DNA of 15,462 nt from assembly GCA_905199225.1 (NCBI GenBank), contig CAJKFS010000047.1, forward strand, positions 1-15,462, given 5' to 3'. Positions 6,017-12,806 of the stretch are shown here, piece after piece. The number at the start of each line of letters is the position of its first letter. Positions within the stretch are counted from its first letter, which is position 1. The notes under the pieces are model-generated. The model did no database searches. It saw only the letters and a list, made by a program, of their open reading frames with translations, and was not told the DNA's origin. The position numbers and the translations under genes were made by a program. The DNA comes from an uncultured Collinsella sp. (lineage in GTDB: Bacteria; Actinomycetota; Coriobacteriia; Coriobacteriales; Coriobacteriaceae).

Positions 6017-8713
6017 TTACGAGAAGTCAGCAACCTGAGCAGTCAGCGCCGCCAGAATCTCCTTGAGCTCAGCTGCACGGTCCCTCTTCTTCTGGACCAC
6101 CGCGGGCGCGGCCTTAGCCACAAAGCCCTCGTTGGCGAGTGTCTTCTCGCAGCCGGCGAGCTCCTTCTGGGCCGCGGCGATCTCCTTCTCCAGGCGCGCC
6201 TTCTCGGCCGAAAGGTCAACCTTGCCCTCGAGCACCACAAAGACCTCGACGCCGCTGTCGACCACGGCGATGCTCGCAGCCGGCTTCTCAACGTCGGTGC
6301 CCATGACCAGAGAAGCAGTGTTCGCCAGCGGCTCAATCGTCGAGCGCAGGCTCTCGAGCTTCTCGATGTCCTCGGCACCGGCGCGCACGACCACGTCGAG
6401 CTCGGCCTTGGGGCTCAAGCGGTAACGCGAACGCGTGGCGCGGGCGGCGGAAACGACGGCGCGGCACAGCTCAAACGCGCGCTCGGCGTCCTCGTCAACA
6501 TACTTAGCGTAGTCGGCGGGCTCGGGCCACTTGGCGATCATGAGCGCCTCGGCGCGGTTCACGTTGCCCTCGGCGTCCAGATCGAGCACACTCGCCGGCA
6601 TGTTGTCCCAGATCTCCTCGGTGACAAACGGCATGAGCGGGTGCATCAGGCGAATGGAGGTGTCAAGCACAAAAATCAGGTTGCGCTGCGCCTGCAGACG
6701 GCCCTCGCCCTTCAAGCGGGCCTTGGTGACCTCGACGTACCAGTCGCAGACCTCGTTCCAGAAGAACTGCTGCACGCCGCGGGCCATGTCGCCAAAGGTG
6801 TAGTTCTCGATACCCTCGGTGACCATCTTCACGGCCTTGGCCAGGCGGCTGAACATCCAAGCGTCTGCCGGCGTCTCCACGACGGGCTCGCCGGGCGTGT
6901 AGCCCTCCATGTTCATGAGCAGGAAGCGGCTCGCGTTCCAGATCTTGGTCACAAACGACTTGGCCTGCTCGGTACGCGGACTGTCGATAAGCTTCTTAGT
7001 CTTCTTGTCGATGTTCGCGTCGAACTTGACGTCCTGATTGTTGGTGCACAGCGTGAGCAGGTTGTAGCGCATGGCGTCGGCGCCGTACATGCCAATGAGG
7101 TCCATGGGGTCAACGCCGTTGCCCTTGGACTTGGACATACGGCTTCCGTCCTTGGCAAGAATCGTCGGGTAGATGACGACGTCCTTAAACGGCACCTCGT
7201 CCAGGAAGTACAGCGAGCTCATGACCATGCGGGCGACCCACAGCGCGATGATGTCGCGGGCGGTGACGAGCGCCGTCGTGGGGTGATGTCCCTCGAGCAG
7301 CTCCGGCTTTTGCGGCCAGCCCTGCGTGGCGAAGGTCCACAGCTGCGAGCTGAACCAGGTGTCCAGCACGTTCTCGTCCTGATGCACATGATGGCCTCCG
7401 CACTTGGGGCAAACATCGGTGTCCTCGGTAAGAGCGTCCTCCCAGCCGCAGTCCTCGCAGTAGAACACGGGGATGCGGTGGCCCCACCACAGCTGGCGGC
7501 TGATGCACCAGTCCTTAAGGTTCTCCATCCAGGTGGTGTAGGTCTGCGTCCAACGCGCGGGGTGGAAGGTGACCTTGCCAGAGTTGACGGCGTCGAGCGC
7601 CGGCCCTTTGAGCTTATCGACGGCGACGAACCACTGCTCGGACAGCCACGGCTCCAGTGCGGCGTCGCAACGGTAGCAGTGCATGACGGAGTGATCGAGG
7701 TCCTCGACGTGATCGAGCAGGTCGTGCTCCTCGAACCACTTGATGACGGCCTCGCGGCACTCGTCGCGGTTCATGCCGGTGAACTCGCCGTAGCCTTCGA
7801 CGACCACCGCGTGCTCGTCGAAGATGTTGATCTGCGGCAGGTCGTGAGCCTGACCCATGGCGTAGTCGTTGGGGTCGTGGGCAGGGGTGACCTTAACGAA
7901 GCCGGAACCAAAGTTAGCGTCGACATGCCAATCCTCAAAGATGGGAATCTCGCGGTCGACGATGGGGAGCTTGACGGTCTTACCCACAAAGGCGGCCTTC
8001 TCGGGGTCCTTCGGGGAAACGGCGACGCCCGTGTCGCCGAGCATGGTCTCGGGACGCGTGGTGGCGACGACGATATAGTCCTGGCCGTTGACCGGCTCGG
8101 TCAGCGGGTAGCGCAGGTGCCACAGGTGGCCCTTCTCGTCCTTGTACTCGGCCTCGTCGTCCGAGATGGCGGTGGTGCAGTTGGGGCACCAGTTGACGAT
8201 GCGCTTGCCGCGATAGATCAAGCCGTCGTGGTACCAGTCGCAGAAGACCTTGCGCACGGCCTGGGCGTAATCCTCGTCCATGGTAAAGCGCTCGTTGTCG
8301 AAGTCGACGGAGCAGCCCATGCGCTTGATCTGCTCGACGATGATGCCGCCGTACTCGTGGGTCCAATCCCAGCAGGCGTCGACAAACTTGTCGCGGCCAA
8401 TCTCCAGGCGGCTGATGCCCTCGCTCTTGAGCTTCTTGTCGACCTTGGTCTGCGTGGCGATACCGGCGTGGTCGGTGCCGAGCACCCAGCGCGTGGACTT
8501 GCCGCGCATGCGGGCCATACGGACAATGGCATCCTGGATGGAGTCATCGGTGGCGTGGCCCATGTGGAGCTTGCCGGTCACATTGGGAGGCGGAATGGTG
8601 ACGGTGCAGTCGCCCACGCCCTCACGGCGCTTGTAGTAGCCGCCGTCGAGCCACTTCTGCAGAATCGCCGGCTCGTTGGTCGACGGATCGTAGTTCTTGG
8701 GCATTTCTTCCAT
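6017..8713 (-). CDS. valS: Valine-tRNA ligase
   Basis: An 898-residue class I aminoacyl-tRNA synthetase charging tRNA-Val. The HIGH-type motif appears as HMGH at residues 50-53, after PPPNVTGKL, and the KMSKS-type motif as RMSKS at 525-529. Between them lies the CP1 editing domain. C-terminally there is an anticodon-binding domain and then a long charged coiled coil of about 65 residues (the ValRS tRNA-binding arm), rich in Lys, Glu and Ala. Two CxxC pairs near the catalytic insertion may bind zinc. The start chosen is ATG 8713, with AAGGGAGAG (8718-8726) about five bases upstream. An in-frame upstream ATG at 8791 lies inside a palindromic repeat and adds 26 residues foreign to the family. 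No T-box leader is visible. A family C hairpin ends 20 bases before the start. Confidence 0.97.
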   Translation of the reverse strand: MEEMPKNYDPSTNEPAILQKWLDGGYYKRREGVGDCTVTIPPPNVTGKLHMGHATDDSIQDAIVRMARMRGKSTRWVLGTDHAGIATQTKVDKKLKSEGISRLEIGRDKFVDACWDWTHEYGGIIVEQIKRMGCSVDFDNERFTMDEDYAQAVRKVFCDWYHDGLIYRGKRIVNWCPNCTTAISDDEAEYKDEKGHLWHLRYPLTEPVNGQDYIVVATTRPETMLGDTGVAVSPKDPEKAAFVGKTVKLPIVDREIPIFEDWHVDANFGSGFVKVTPAHDPNDYAMGQAHDLPQINIFDEHAVVVEGYGEFTGMNRDECREAVIKWFEEHDLLDHVEDLDHSVMHCYRCDAALEPWLSEQWFVAVDKLKGPALDAVNSGKVTFHPARWTQTYTTWMENLKDWCISRQLWWGHRIPVFYCEDCGWEDALTEDTDVCPKCGGHHVHQDENVLDTWFSSQLWTFATQGWPQKPELLEGHHPTTALVTARDIIALWVARMVMSSLYFLDEVPFKDVVIYPTILAKDGSRMSKSKGNGVDPMDLIGMYGADAMRYNLLTLCTNNQDVKFDANIDKKTKKLIDSPRTEQAKSFVTKIWNASRFLLMNMEGYTPGEPVVETPADAWMFSRLAKAVKMVTEGIENYTFGDMARGVQQFFWNEVCDWYVEVTKARLKGEGRLQAQRNLIFVLDTSIRLMHPLMPFVTEEIWDNMPASVLDLDAEGNVNRAEALMIAKWPEPADYAKYVDEDAERAFELCRAVVSAARATRSRYRLSPKAELDVVVRAGAEDIEKLESLRSTIEPLANTASLVMGTDVEKPAASIAVVDSGVEVFVVLEGKVDLSAEKARLEKEIAAAQKELAGCEKTLANEGFVAKAAPAVVQKKRDRAAELKEILAALTAQVADFS

Positions 8714-8733
8714 ATATCTCTCCCTTGCCCGTC

Positions 8734-8847
8734 GGCGTGTCCGCCTGCTTGGTTTTCGCTCGGTCAGGTCCTGGGCTCGCACGAAGAGCACATTAAGTGC
8801 TCTTCGGCTCGTGCGGAATCTACGAAAACCAAGCAGGCGGACACGCC
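8734..8847 (-). repeat. Family C element, copy 2 (valS leader)
   Basis: Perfect 25-base arms (8734-8758 and 8823-8847) enclose a 44-base core (8775-8818). The core is the same as that of copy 1 in the opposite orientation, with two compensated base-pair changes. Read on the minus strand, the spacer after the core again carries AGGAC (three bases past the core), and the spacers (4 and 16 bases) resemble those of copy 1 (7 and 17). The element occupies the valS mRNA leader and ends just before the ribosome-binding site. A role in expression is possible but unproven. Confidence 0.8.
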
Positions 8848-8929
8848 TTAGGTATCGATTACTTCAGTCTGAATGGACTTTGCTGAGACTTTAAACAAAC
8901 ACACAGAATAACACAGGTAGTTGGGGTTA

Positions 8930-8978
8930 TTGCGTATATATAAAATAGCCTCCGACCGCGGGTGGTCGGAGGCTATTT
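8930..8978 (-). terminator. Intrinsic terminator downstream of clpX
   Basis: A perfect 15-base stem (8943-8957 with 8964-8978) with a six-base loop, followed on the minus strand by TTTTATATATA. It lies 22 bases past the clpX stop and closes the tig/clpP/clpX region. The flanking AAA and TTT also give it some potential on the plus strand. Confidence 0.92.
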
Positions 8979-8999
8979 GCAAACACGTTCTAGGCTGGT

Positions 9000-10409
9000 T
9001 TAGCCGTAGATGCGCTGGGGCTGCTCTTCGCCCTTTACGGAGGCTTCGGTCACAACGACCTTGGAAACACCCTCCTCGCTGGGCAGGTCGAACATCGTCT
9101 GCTGCAGCACGTCCTCGCAGATGGAGCGCAGGCCGCGGGCGCCGGTCTTGCGGGCGAGCGCCATGCGGGCGATCTCGTGCAGGGCCGCGTCCTCAAACTC
9201 AAGCTCAACGTCCTCAAGCTGGAACATCTTACGGTACTGGCGCACCACGGCGTTCTTGGGCTCGGTCAGAATCGACACCAGGTCGTCCTCGTCGAGCGCC
9301 TGCGTCTGGGTTACGACAGGCGTGCGGCCAACGAACTCGGGAATCATGCCAAAGGCGTTGAGGTCCTGCGGGAGCACCTGGCGCAGCAGGTCGTTCTCGT
9401 CGACCGAGGTGGGGCCGGCGATCTCGGAGTTAAATCCCACGCCCTTGTTGCCCACGCGATCGGCGATGATCTTGTCCAGACCCACAAAGGCACCGCCGCA
9501 GATAAACAGAATGTTGGTCGTGTCGATCTGCAGCAGCTCCTGCTGGGGATGCTTGCGGCCGCCAGTGGGCGGAACGCTGGCCACCGTGCCCTCAAGAATC
9601 TTAAGCAGCGCCTGCTGAACGCCCTCGCCCGAGACATCGCGGGTAATGGAGAGGTTCTCGGCCTTGCGGGCGATCTTGTCGATCTCGTCCACGTAGATAA
9701 TGCCCACCTGAGCGCGCTCAATATCGCCATCGGCAGCATTGATGAGCTTGAGCAGGATGTTCTCCACGTCCTCGCCAACGTAGCCGGCCTCGGTAAGCGC
9801 AGTGGCGTCGGCGATGGCAAACGGCACCTCGAGGATGCGCGCGAGCGTCTGGGCCAGCAGGGTCTTACCGGTACCGGTGGGACCGAGCAGCAAGATGTTG
9901 GACTTGGCGAGCTCTACCTCGTCCATATCGTCGTCGAACTGCGAGCCCATGTCGTCGTCAAAGGCAGACACCGCGGCGCCGCCCTCGATCACGCGACGAT
10001 AGTGGTTGTACACGGCCACCGACATGGCGCGCTTGGCGTCCTCCTGGCCCATAACATAGGCCGAAAGCTCGTCATAGATCTCGTGCGGCGTCGGCACATG
10101 CGTAATGACCTGGCGGGCATCGTCCTCGAGCTCAAAGCCCTCGGCCTCGGGATCCACGGCAGGCTGCCCGGCAGCCTGGCCGTGATCGTTGAGGAAGCCC
10201 GGCAGCTTGCCGTTGCGGGCGGCGTCCATAAAGTCCGAAGCCAGCGACTCCTCAAGGATCTCGGAGCAGGCGGCGACGCACTCGTCACAGATAAAGATGT
10301 TGGTCGGGCCCTTTACGAGACGACGGACCTGGCCCTGCTCTTTTCCGCAGAAGGAGCAGCGGATGGGGTTGCCGTTCTCGTCGAAGCCGTCCTGCATGTT
10401 ACCGGCCAT
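9000..10409 (-). CDS. clpX: ATP-dependent Clp protease ATP-binding subunit ClpX
   Basis: A 469-residue AAA+ unfoldase that delivers substrates to ClpP. The N-terminal zinc-binding domain has Cys18, Cys21, Cys41 and Cys44. Walker A (GPTGTGKT) is at 176-183 and Walker B ends in Asp-Glu at 241-242. The pore loop GYVG is at 209-212, the ClpP-docking tripeptide VGF (IGF-type) at 324-326, and the sensor-2 segment GARGLR at 423-428. An acidic insertion at about 141-164 contains FDDDM twice and replaces the shorter linker known in E. coli ClpX. The start chosen is ATG 10409, one base after the clpP stop, with AAGGA (10418-10422) eight bases upstream. The frame is open further upstream but overlaps clpP. 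Translational coupling with clpP is likely. Confidence 0.97.
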   Translation of the reverse strand: MAGNMQDGFDENGNPIRCSFCGKEQGQVRRLVKGPTNIFICDECVAACSEILEESLASDFMDAARNGKLPGFLNDHGQAAGQPAVDPEAEGFELEDDARQVITHVPTPHEIYDELSAYVMGQEDAKRAMSVAVYNHYRRVIEGGAAVSAFDDDMGSQFDDDMDEVELAKSNILLLGPTGTGKTLLAQTLARILEVPFAIADATALTEAGYVGEDVENILLKLINAADGDIERAQVGIIYVDEIDKIARKAENLSITRDVSGEGVQQALLKILEGTVASVPPTGGRKHPQQELLQIDTTNILFICGGAFVGLDKIIADRVGNKGVGFNSEIAGPTSVDENDLLRQVLPQDLNAFGMIPEFVGRTPVVTQTQALDEDDLVSILTEPKNAVVRQYRKMFQLEDVELEFEDAALHEIARMALARKTGARGLRSICEDVLQQTMFDLPSEEGVSKVVVTEASVKGEEQPQRIYG

Positions 10410-10410
10410 C

Positions 10411-11031
10411 CTAGGCGTCCTTCGCGGCGAGGTCGCGCGAGGTGACAATACGGTCGATTAGGCCGTAGTCGAGGGCCTCGACAGCCGTGAGGTAGTTGTC
10501 ACGCTCGGTATCGGCCTGAACCTTCTCGATGGGCTGGCCCGAGGCGTCGGACAGGATCTGGTTGAGCTCACGGCGGGTCTTCTTGATCTCCTCGGCCACG
10601 ATCTCGATCTCGGTCTGCTGGCCCTGCGCACCGCCGCTGGGCTGGTGAATCATGACCTTGGAGTGCGGCAGGCAGAAGCGCTTGCCCTTGGCGCCGGCCG
10701 AAAGCAGCACGGCGGCCATGGACGCGGCCATACCGACGCAGATGGTGGAGACCTGCGGCTTAATGAAGTTCATGGTGTCCAGAATCGCCAAGCCGGAGTA
10801 GACCTCGCCGCCGGGCGAATTGATGTAGAGCGAGATATCCTTCTCGGCATCCTGGCTTTCAAGATGCAGCAGCTGGGCAACGACCAGGTTGGCGCTGACG
10901 GAGTTGATCTCCTCGCCCAAGAAGATGATGCGGTCGTTGAGCAGGCGCGAATAGATATCGTAGCTGCGCTCGCCGCGCGGCGTCTGCTCGATAACGTATG
11001 GCACGAGGGCGGAATCGAACTTAGCGATCAT
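10411..11031 (-). CDS. clpP: ATP-dependent Clp protease proteolytic subunit ClpP
   Basis: A 206-residue serine peptidase that forms the tetradecameric chamber paired with ClpX. The catalytic triad is visible: Ser104 in GMAASMA, His129 in MIHQPSGG and Asp178 in TERDN. The N-terminal segment LVPYVIEQTPRGERSYD and the hydrophobic handle region are typical. The start chosen is ATG 11031, because GGAG lies six bases upstream. Two other in-frame ATGs at 11037 and 11043 have weaker ribosome sites and add two or four residues. It is followed one base later by clpX and preceded by tig, the classical order. No second clpP copy is present here, although many actinobacteria have two. Confidence 0.96.
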   Translation of the reverse strand: MIAKFDSALVPYVIEQTPRGERSYDIYSRLLNDRIIFLGEEINSVSANLVVAQLLHLESQDAEKDISLYINSPGGEVYSGLAILDTMNFIKPQVSTICVGMAASMAAVLLSAGAKGKRFCLPHSKVMIHQPSGGAQGQQTEIEIVAEEIKKTRRELNQILSDASGQPIEKVQADTERDNYLTAVEALDYGLIDRIVTSRDLAAKDA

Positions 11032-11037
11032 ACGCAT

Positions 11038-11041
11038 CTCC
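11038..11041 (-). promoter_or_regulatory. Ribosome-binding site deciding the clpP start
   Basis: GGAG on the minus strand, six bases before ATG 11031. It overlaps the two alternative upstream ATG codons and argues for the downstream start. Confidence 0.55.
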
Positions 11042-11073
11042 ATTTCTCTTACGGACCAATAGTGGTTCTAGAT

Positions 11074-11117
11074 AAACGTACGGTGCCCGCATGCTATGCA
11101 TTGGCTGGCACCGTACG
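11074..11117 (-). terminator. Hairpin between tig and clpP, possible partial terminator
   Basis: A perfect 11-base inverted repeat (11077-11087 with 11107-11117) with a 19-base loop that can itself fold (GCAT-AGC-ATGC). On the minus strand it is followed by only TTTATC, so termination is likely to be weak. It lies 76 bases past the tig stop and 46 before the clpP start, and could modulate readthrough or process the transcript between the two genes. No confident clpP promoter was found in the 162 bases between tig and clpP. Confidence 0.4.
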
Positions 11118-11193
11118 AAGCAACCGGATAACCGGTGTATTACTTTACCCCATCACGGGCGCACGCATGCGCTCGCGGGCAAGGTGGCGAGAA

Positions 11194-12492
11194 TTACTCG
11201 GCGTCCTTGGCGGTCTCGTCGACCTCGGTCACCTTGGCGTTCTCGACCAGGTGGTCGACGGCCTTGGAGCGACGGATGGACTCGCGGACGGCAGGCATGC
11301 GGCCATCGGCGATGAACTCGGCCTTGGAAGCCTCGACGTCCTTGACGCCGGCCTTCTCGAACTCGGCGTTGATGTCGTCCTCGGTGACCTCGATCTTGAG
11401 CTCACGGGCGAGGGCGTCGAGCGCCAGGGACTCACGGGCAACGTCATTGGCCTGCTTGTGCAGGTCGCCGATGAACTGCTCCATGGTCAGACCGGAAGCG
11501 GGAAGCCAGGTGTCCAGGGTCATGCCGCGGGCAGCAAGGTTGGACAGGAAGTTCTGGCCAAGCTCCTCAAAGACGGACTGCTCGTAGTCGGCGTCCATCT
11601 CGTCGAGCTGCAGACGCTCAGCAAGAGCGGAGACGCAACGGTTCTCCTTCTCGGCCGGCAGGCGGGAAGCCTTGTCCTGCTCGATCTCGATCTTAATGGC
11701 GTCGCGCATGGCATCGATGCTGTCGAAGCCGAAGTCGGACTTGACAAGCTCGTCGGTGAGCTCGGGGGTGTTGCGGACCTTGATGCCCTTGACGGTGACC
11801 TCGACGGTGTGGGTCTCGGCCTCCTCGCCCTCCTCGACCTCGTCGGTCCAGGTGACGGTCTTGACGTCGTCAACGTTAGCGCCGATCAGGGCCTCGTTGA
11901 ACTCCTTGGGGTTGCTGTCGCTACCGGCGATGAGCATGCGGCCCTCGGCGGCAAAGTTGTCGGCGTTCTCGACGGCCTTGAGGTCGACGGTGACGTAGTC
12001 CTCGGCCTCGACGGCGCGACCCTCGACGTCCTCGAAGGTGGCACGGTAGTTGAGAAGCATCTCGACCTGGTTGTTGATCTCGGACTCGGTGACCTCCGCA
12101 GGGGGCATCTCGATCTCGACAGCGTCGAAGGAGGAGAGCTCAGCGGCGGGACGCAGGGAGAACTCGACGGTGTAGGTGTAGTCCTCGTGATCCTTGGCGA
12201 GGTCGAGCTCCTTGTAGTCACCGTTCTTGGTGGGGACGATGTCCAGCTCGTTGAGGACGGCGGGCTCGTTGGCGGCGATCAGGTCGTTGGTGGCCTGAGC
12301 GAGGGTAGCCTCGGCGCCAAGAGCGGAGTCGATGACCGGACGGGGGGCCTTACCGGCGCGGAAGCCCGGGAAGCGGTACTTCTTGGCGGTGTCCTTGTAG
12401 GCCTTCTTGATCGCGGCGTCGACGTCGGCGGCCGGGATGGTGACCGTAGCGGTGAGCTTGGCGTCCTTGACGTCAGAAGCGGTGATGTTCAA
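11194..12492 (-). CDS. tig: Trigger factor, ribosome-associated chaperone and prolyl isomerase
   Basis: A 432-residue chaperone that meets nascent chains at the ribosome exit tunnel. The ribosome-docking signature GFRAGKAP is at 43-50, exactly where E. coli trigger factor carries GFRKGKVP. A central FKBP-type domain (roughly 150-240) and a helical C-terminal domain rich in Glu, Asp and Lys follow. The start chosen is TTG 12492. AGGAGG (12499-12504) is six bases upstream, whereas GTG 12495 is only three bases from it. ATG 12507 would place the AGGAGG inside the coding sequence. The TTG start also gives 432 residues, the E. coli length. A weak promoter-like pair (TTGCAT and GATAAG, 18 apart, 12517-12546) precedes it. 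The gene lies 90 bases after tRNA-Leu. Confidence 0.95.
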   Translation of the reverse strand: MNITASDVKDAKLTATVTIPAADVDAAIKKAYKDTAKKYRFPGFRAGKAPRPVIDSALGAEATLAQATNDLIAANEPAVLNELDIVPTKNGDYKELDLAKDHEDYTYTVEFSLRPAAELSSFDAVEIEMPPAEVTESEINNQVEMLLNYRATFEDVEGRAVEAEDYVTVDLKAVENADNFAAEGRMLIAGSDSNPKEFNEALIGANVDDVKTVTWTDEVEEGEEAETHTVEVTVKGIKVRNTPELTDELVKSDFGFDSIDAMRDAIKIEIEQDKASRLPAEKENRCVSALAERLQLDEMDADYEQSVFEELGQNFLSNLAARGMTLDTWLPASGLTMEQFIGDLHKQANDVARESLALDALARELKIEVTEDDINAEFEKAGVKDVEASKAEFIADGRMPAVRESIRRSKAVDHLVENAKVTEVDETAKDAE

Positions 12493-12498
12493 CACGTT

Positions 12499-12504
12499 CC
12501 TCCT
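12499..12504 (-). promoter_or_regulatory. Ribosome-binding site deciding the tig start
   Basis: AGGAGG on the minus strand, immediately after an in-frame ATG (12507) and six bases before TTG 12492. Its spacing favours TTG as the real initiation codon. Confidence 0.6.
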
Positions 12505-12582
12505 CATACTGCCCAGCTTATCTGAGGTGCTGGTACCTTTATGCAACAAGCGTCGCGAGGGCATAAGCCGACGCGGGTGCGT

Positions 12583-12666
12583 TGGTGCGGGCGAAAGGAC
12601 TCGAACCTTCACGGGAATCCCACCAGAACCTAAATCTGGCGCGTCTACCAATTCCGCCACGCCCGC
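12583..12666 (-). tRNA. tRNA-Leu (anticodon UAG)
   Basis: An 84-base class II tRNA with CCA encoded at its 3' end (12585-12583). The seven-pair acceptor stem is GCGGGCG with CGCCCGC. The anticodon arm is CCAGA/TCTGG with loop TTTAGGT, so the anticodon is TAG (12632-12630), reading CUN leucine codons. A long variable arm (GGGATTCCC) and a TTCGAGTC T-arm loop complete it. It lies upstream of tig on the same strand. Confidence 0.96.
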
Positions 12667-12749
12667 ATGAGCGCACAGACTAGGAATGATAGCAGATACG
12701 AGCGGCAAGCGCACGCACACCTTTTACAGGCTCACGACCTCACCACGAG

Positions 12750-12777
12750 TACAAAAGGCGGGGCGAATTACCCCGCC
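12750..12777 (-). terminator. Intrinsic terminator of the molybdenum hydroxylase gene
   Basis: The stem GGCGGGG (12757-12763) pairs with CCCCGCC (12771-12777) around a seven-base loop. On the minus strand it is followed by TTTTGT. It lies 29 bases past the stop codon of the hydroxylase gene and separates it from tRNA-Leu. Confidence 0.85.
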
Positions 12778-12806
12778 CCGCCCATTACGACTTGCTCGCT
12801 GATCCA

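Noticed and set aside
6641..8851. A 736-codon open frame on the plus strand opposite valS
   Set aside because: It is the antisense shadow of valS, whose family motifs are clear. High GC keeps the opposite frame open, and no domain is recognisable.
8714..8999. T-box riboswitch in the valS leader
   Set aside because: No T-box sequence (GGGTGG-ACC type) or antiterminator was found on the minus strand. The leader is occupied by the family C hairpin.
10645..12525. A 626-codon open frame on the plus strand opposite clpP and tig
   Set aside because: It overlaps two certain genes on the other strand and their gap, and is low-complexity (Gly, Val, Leu, Asp), as expected for an antisense frame.
12493..12720. 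N-terminal extension of the tig frame by about 76 residues
   Set aside because: The extension translates the tRNA-Leu gene and its flanks, a well-known source of false protein sequence (AGVAELVDAPDL type).
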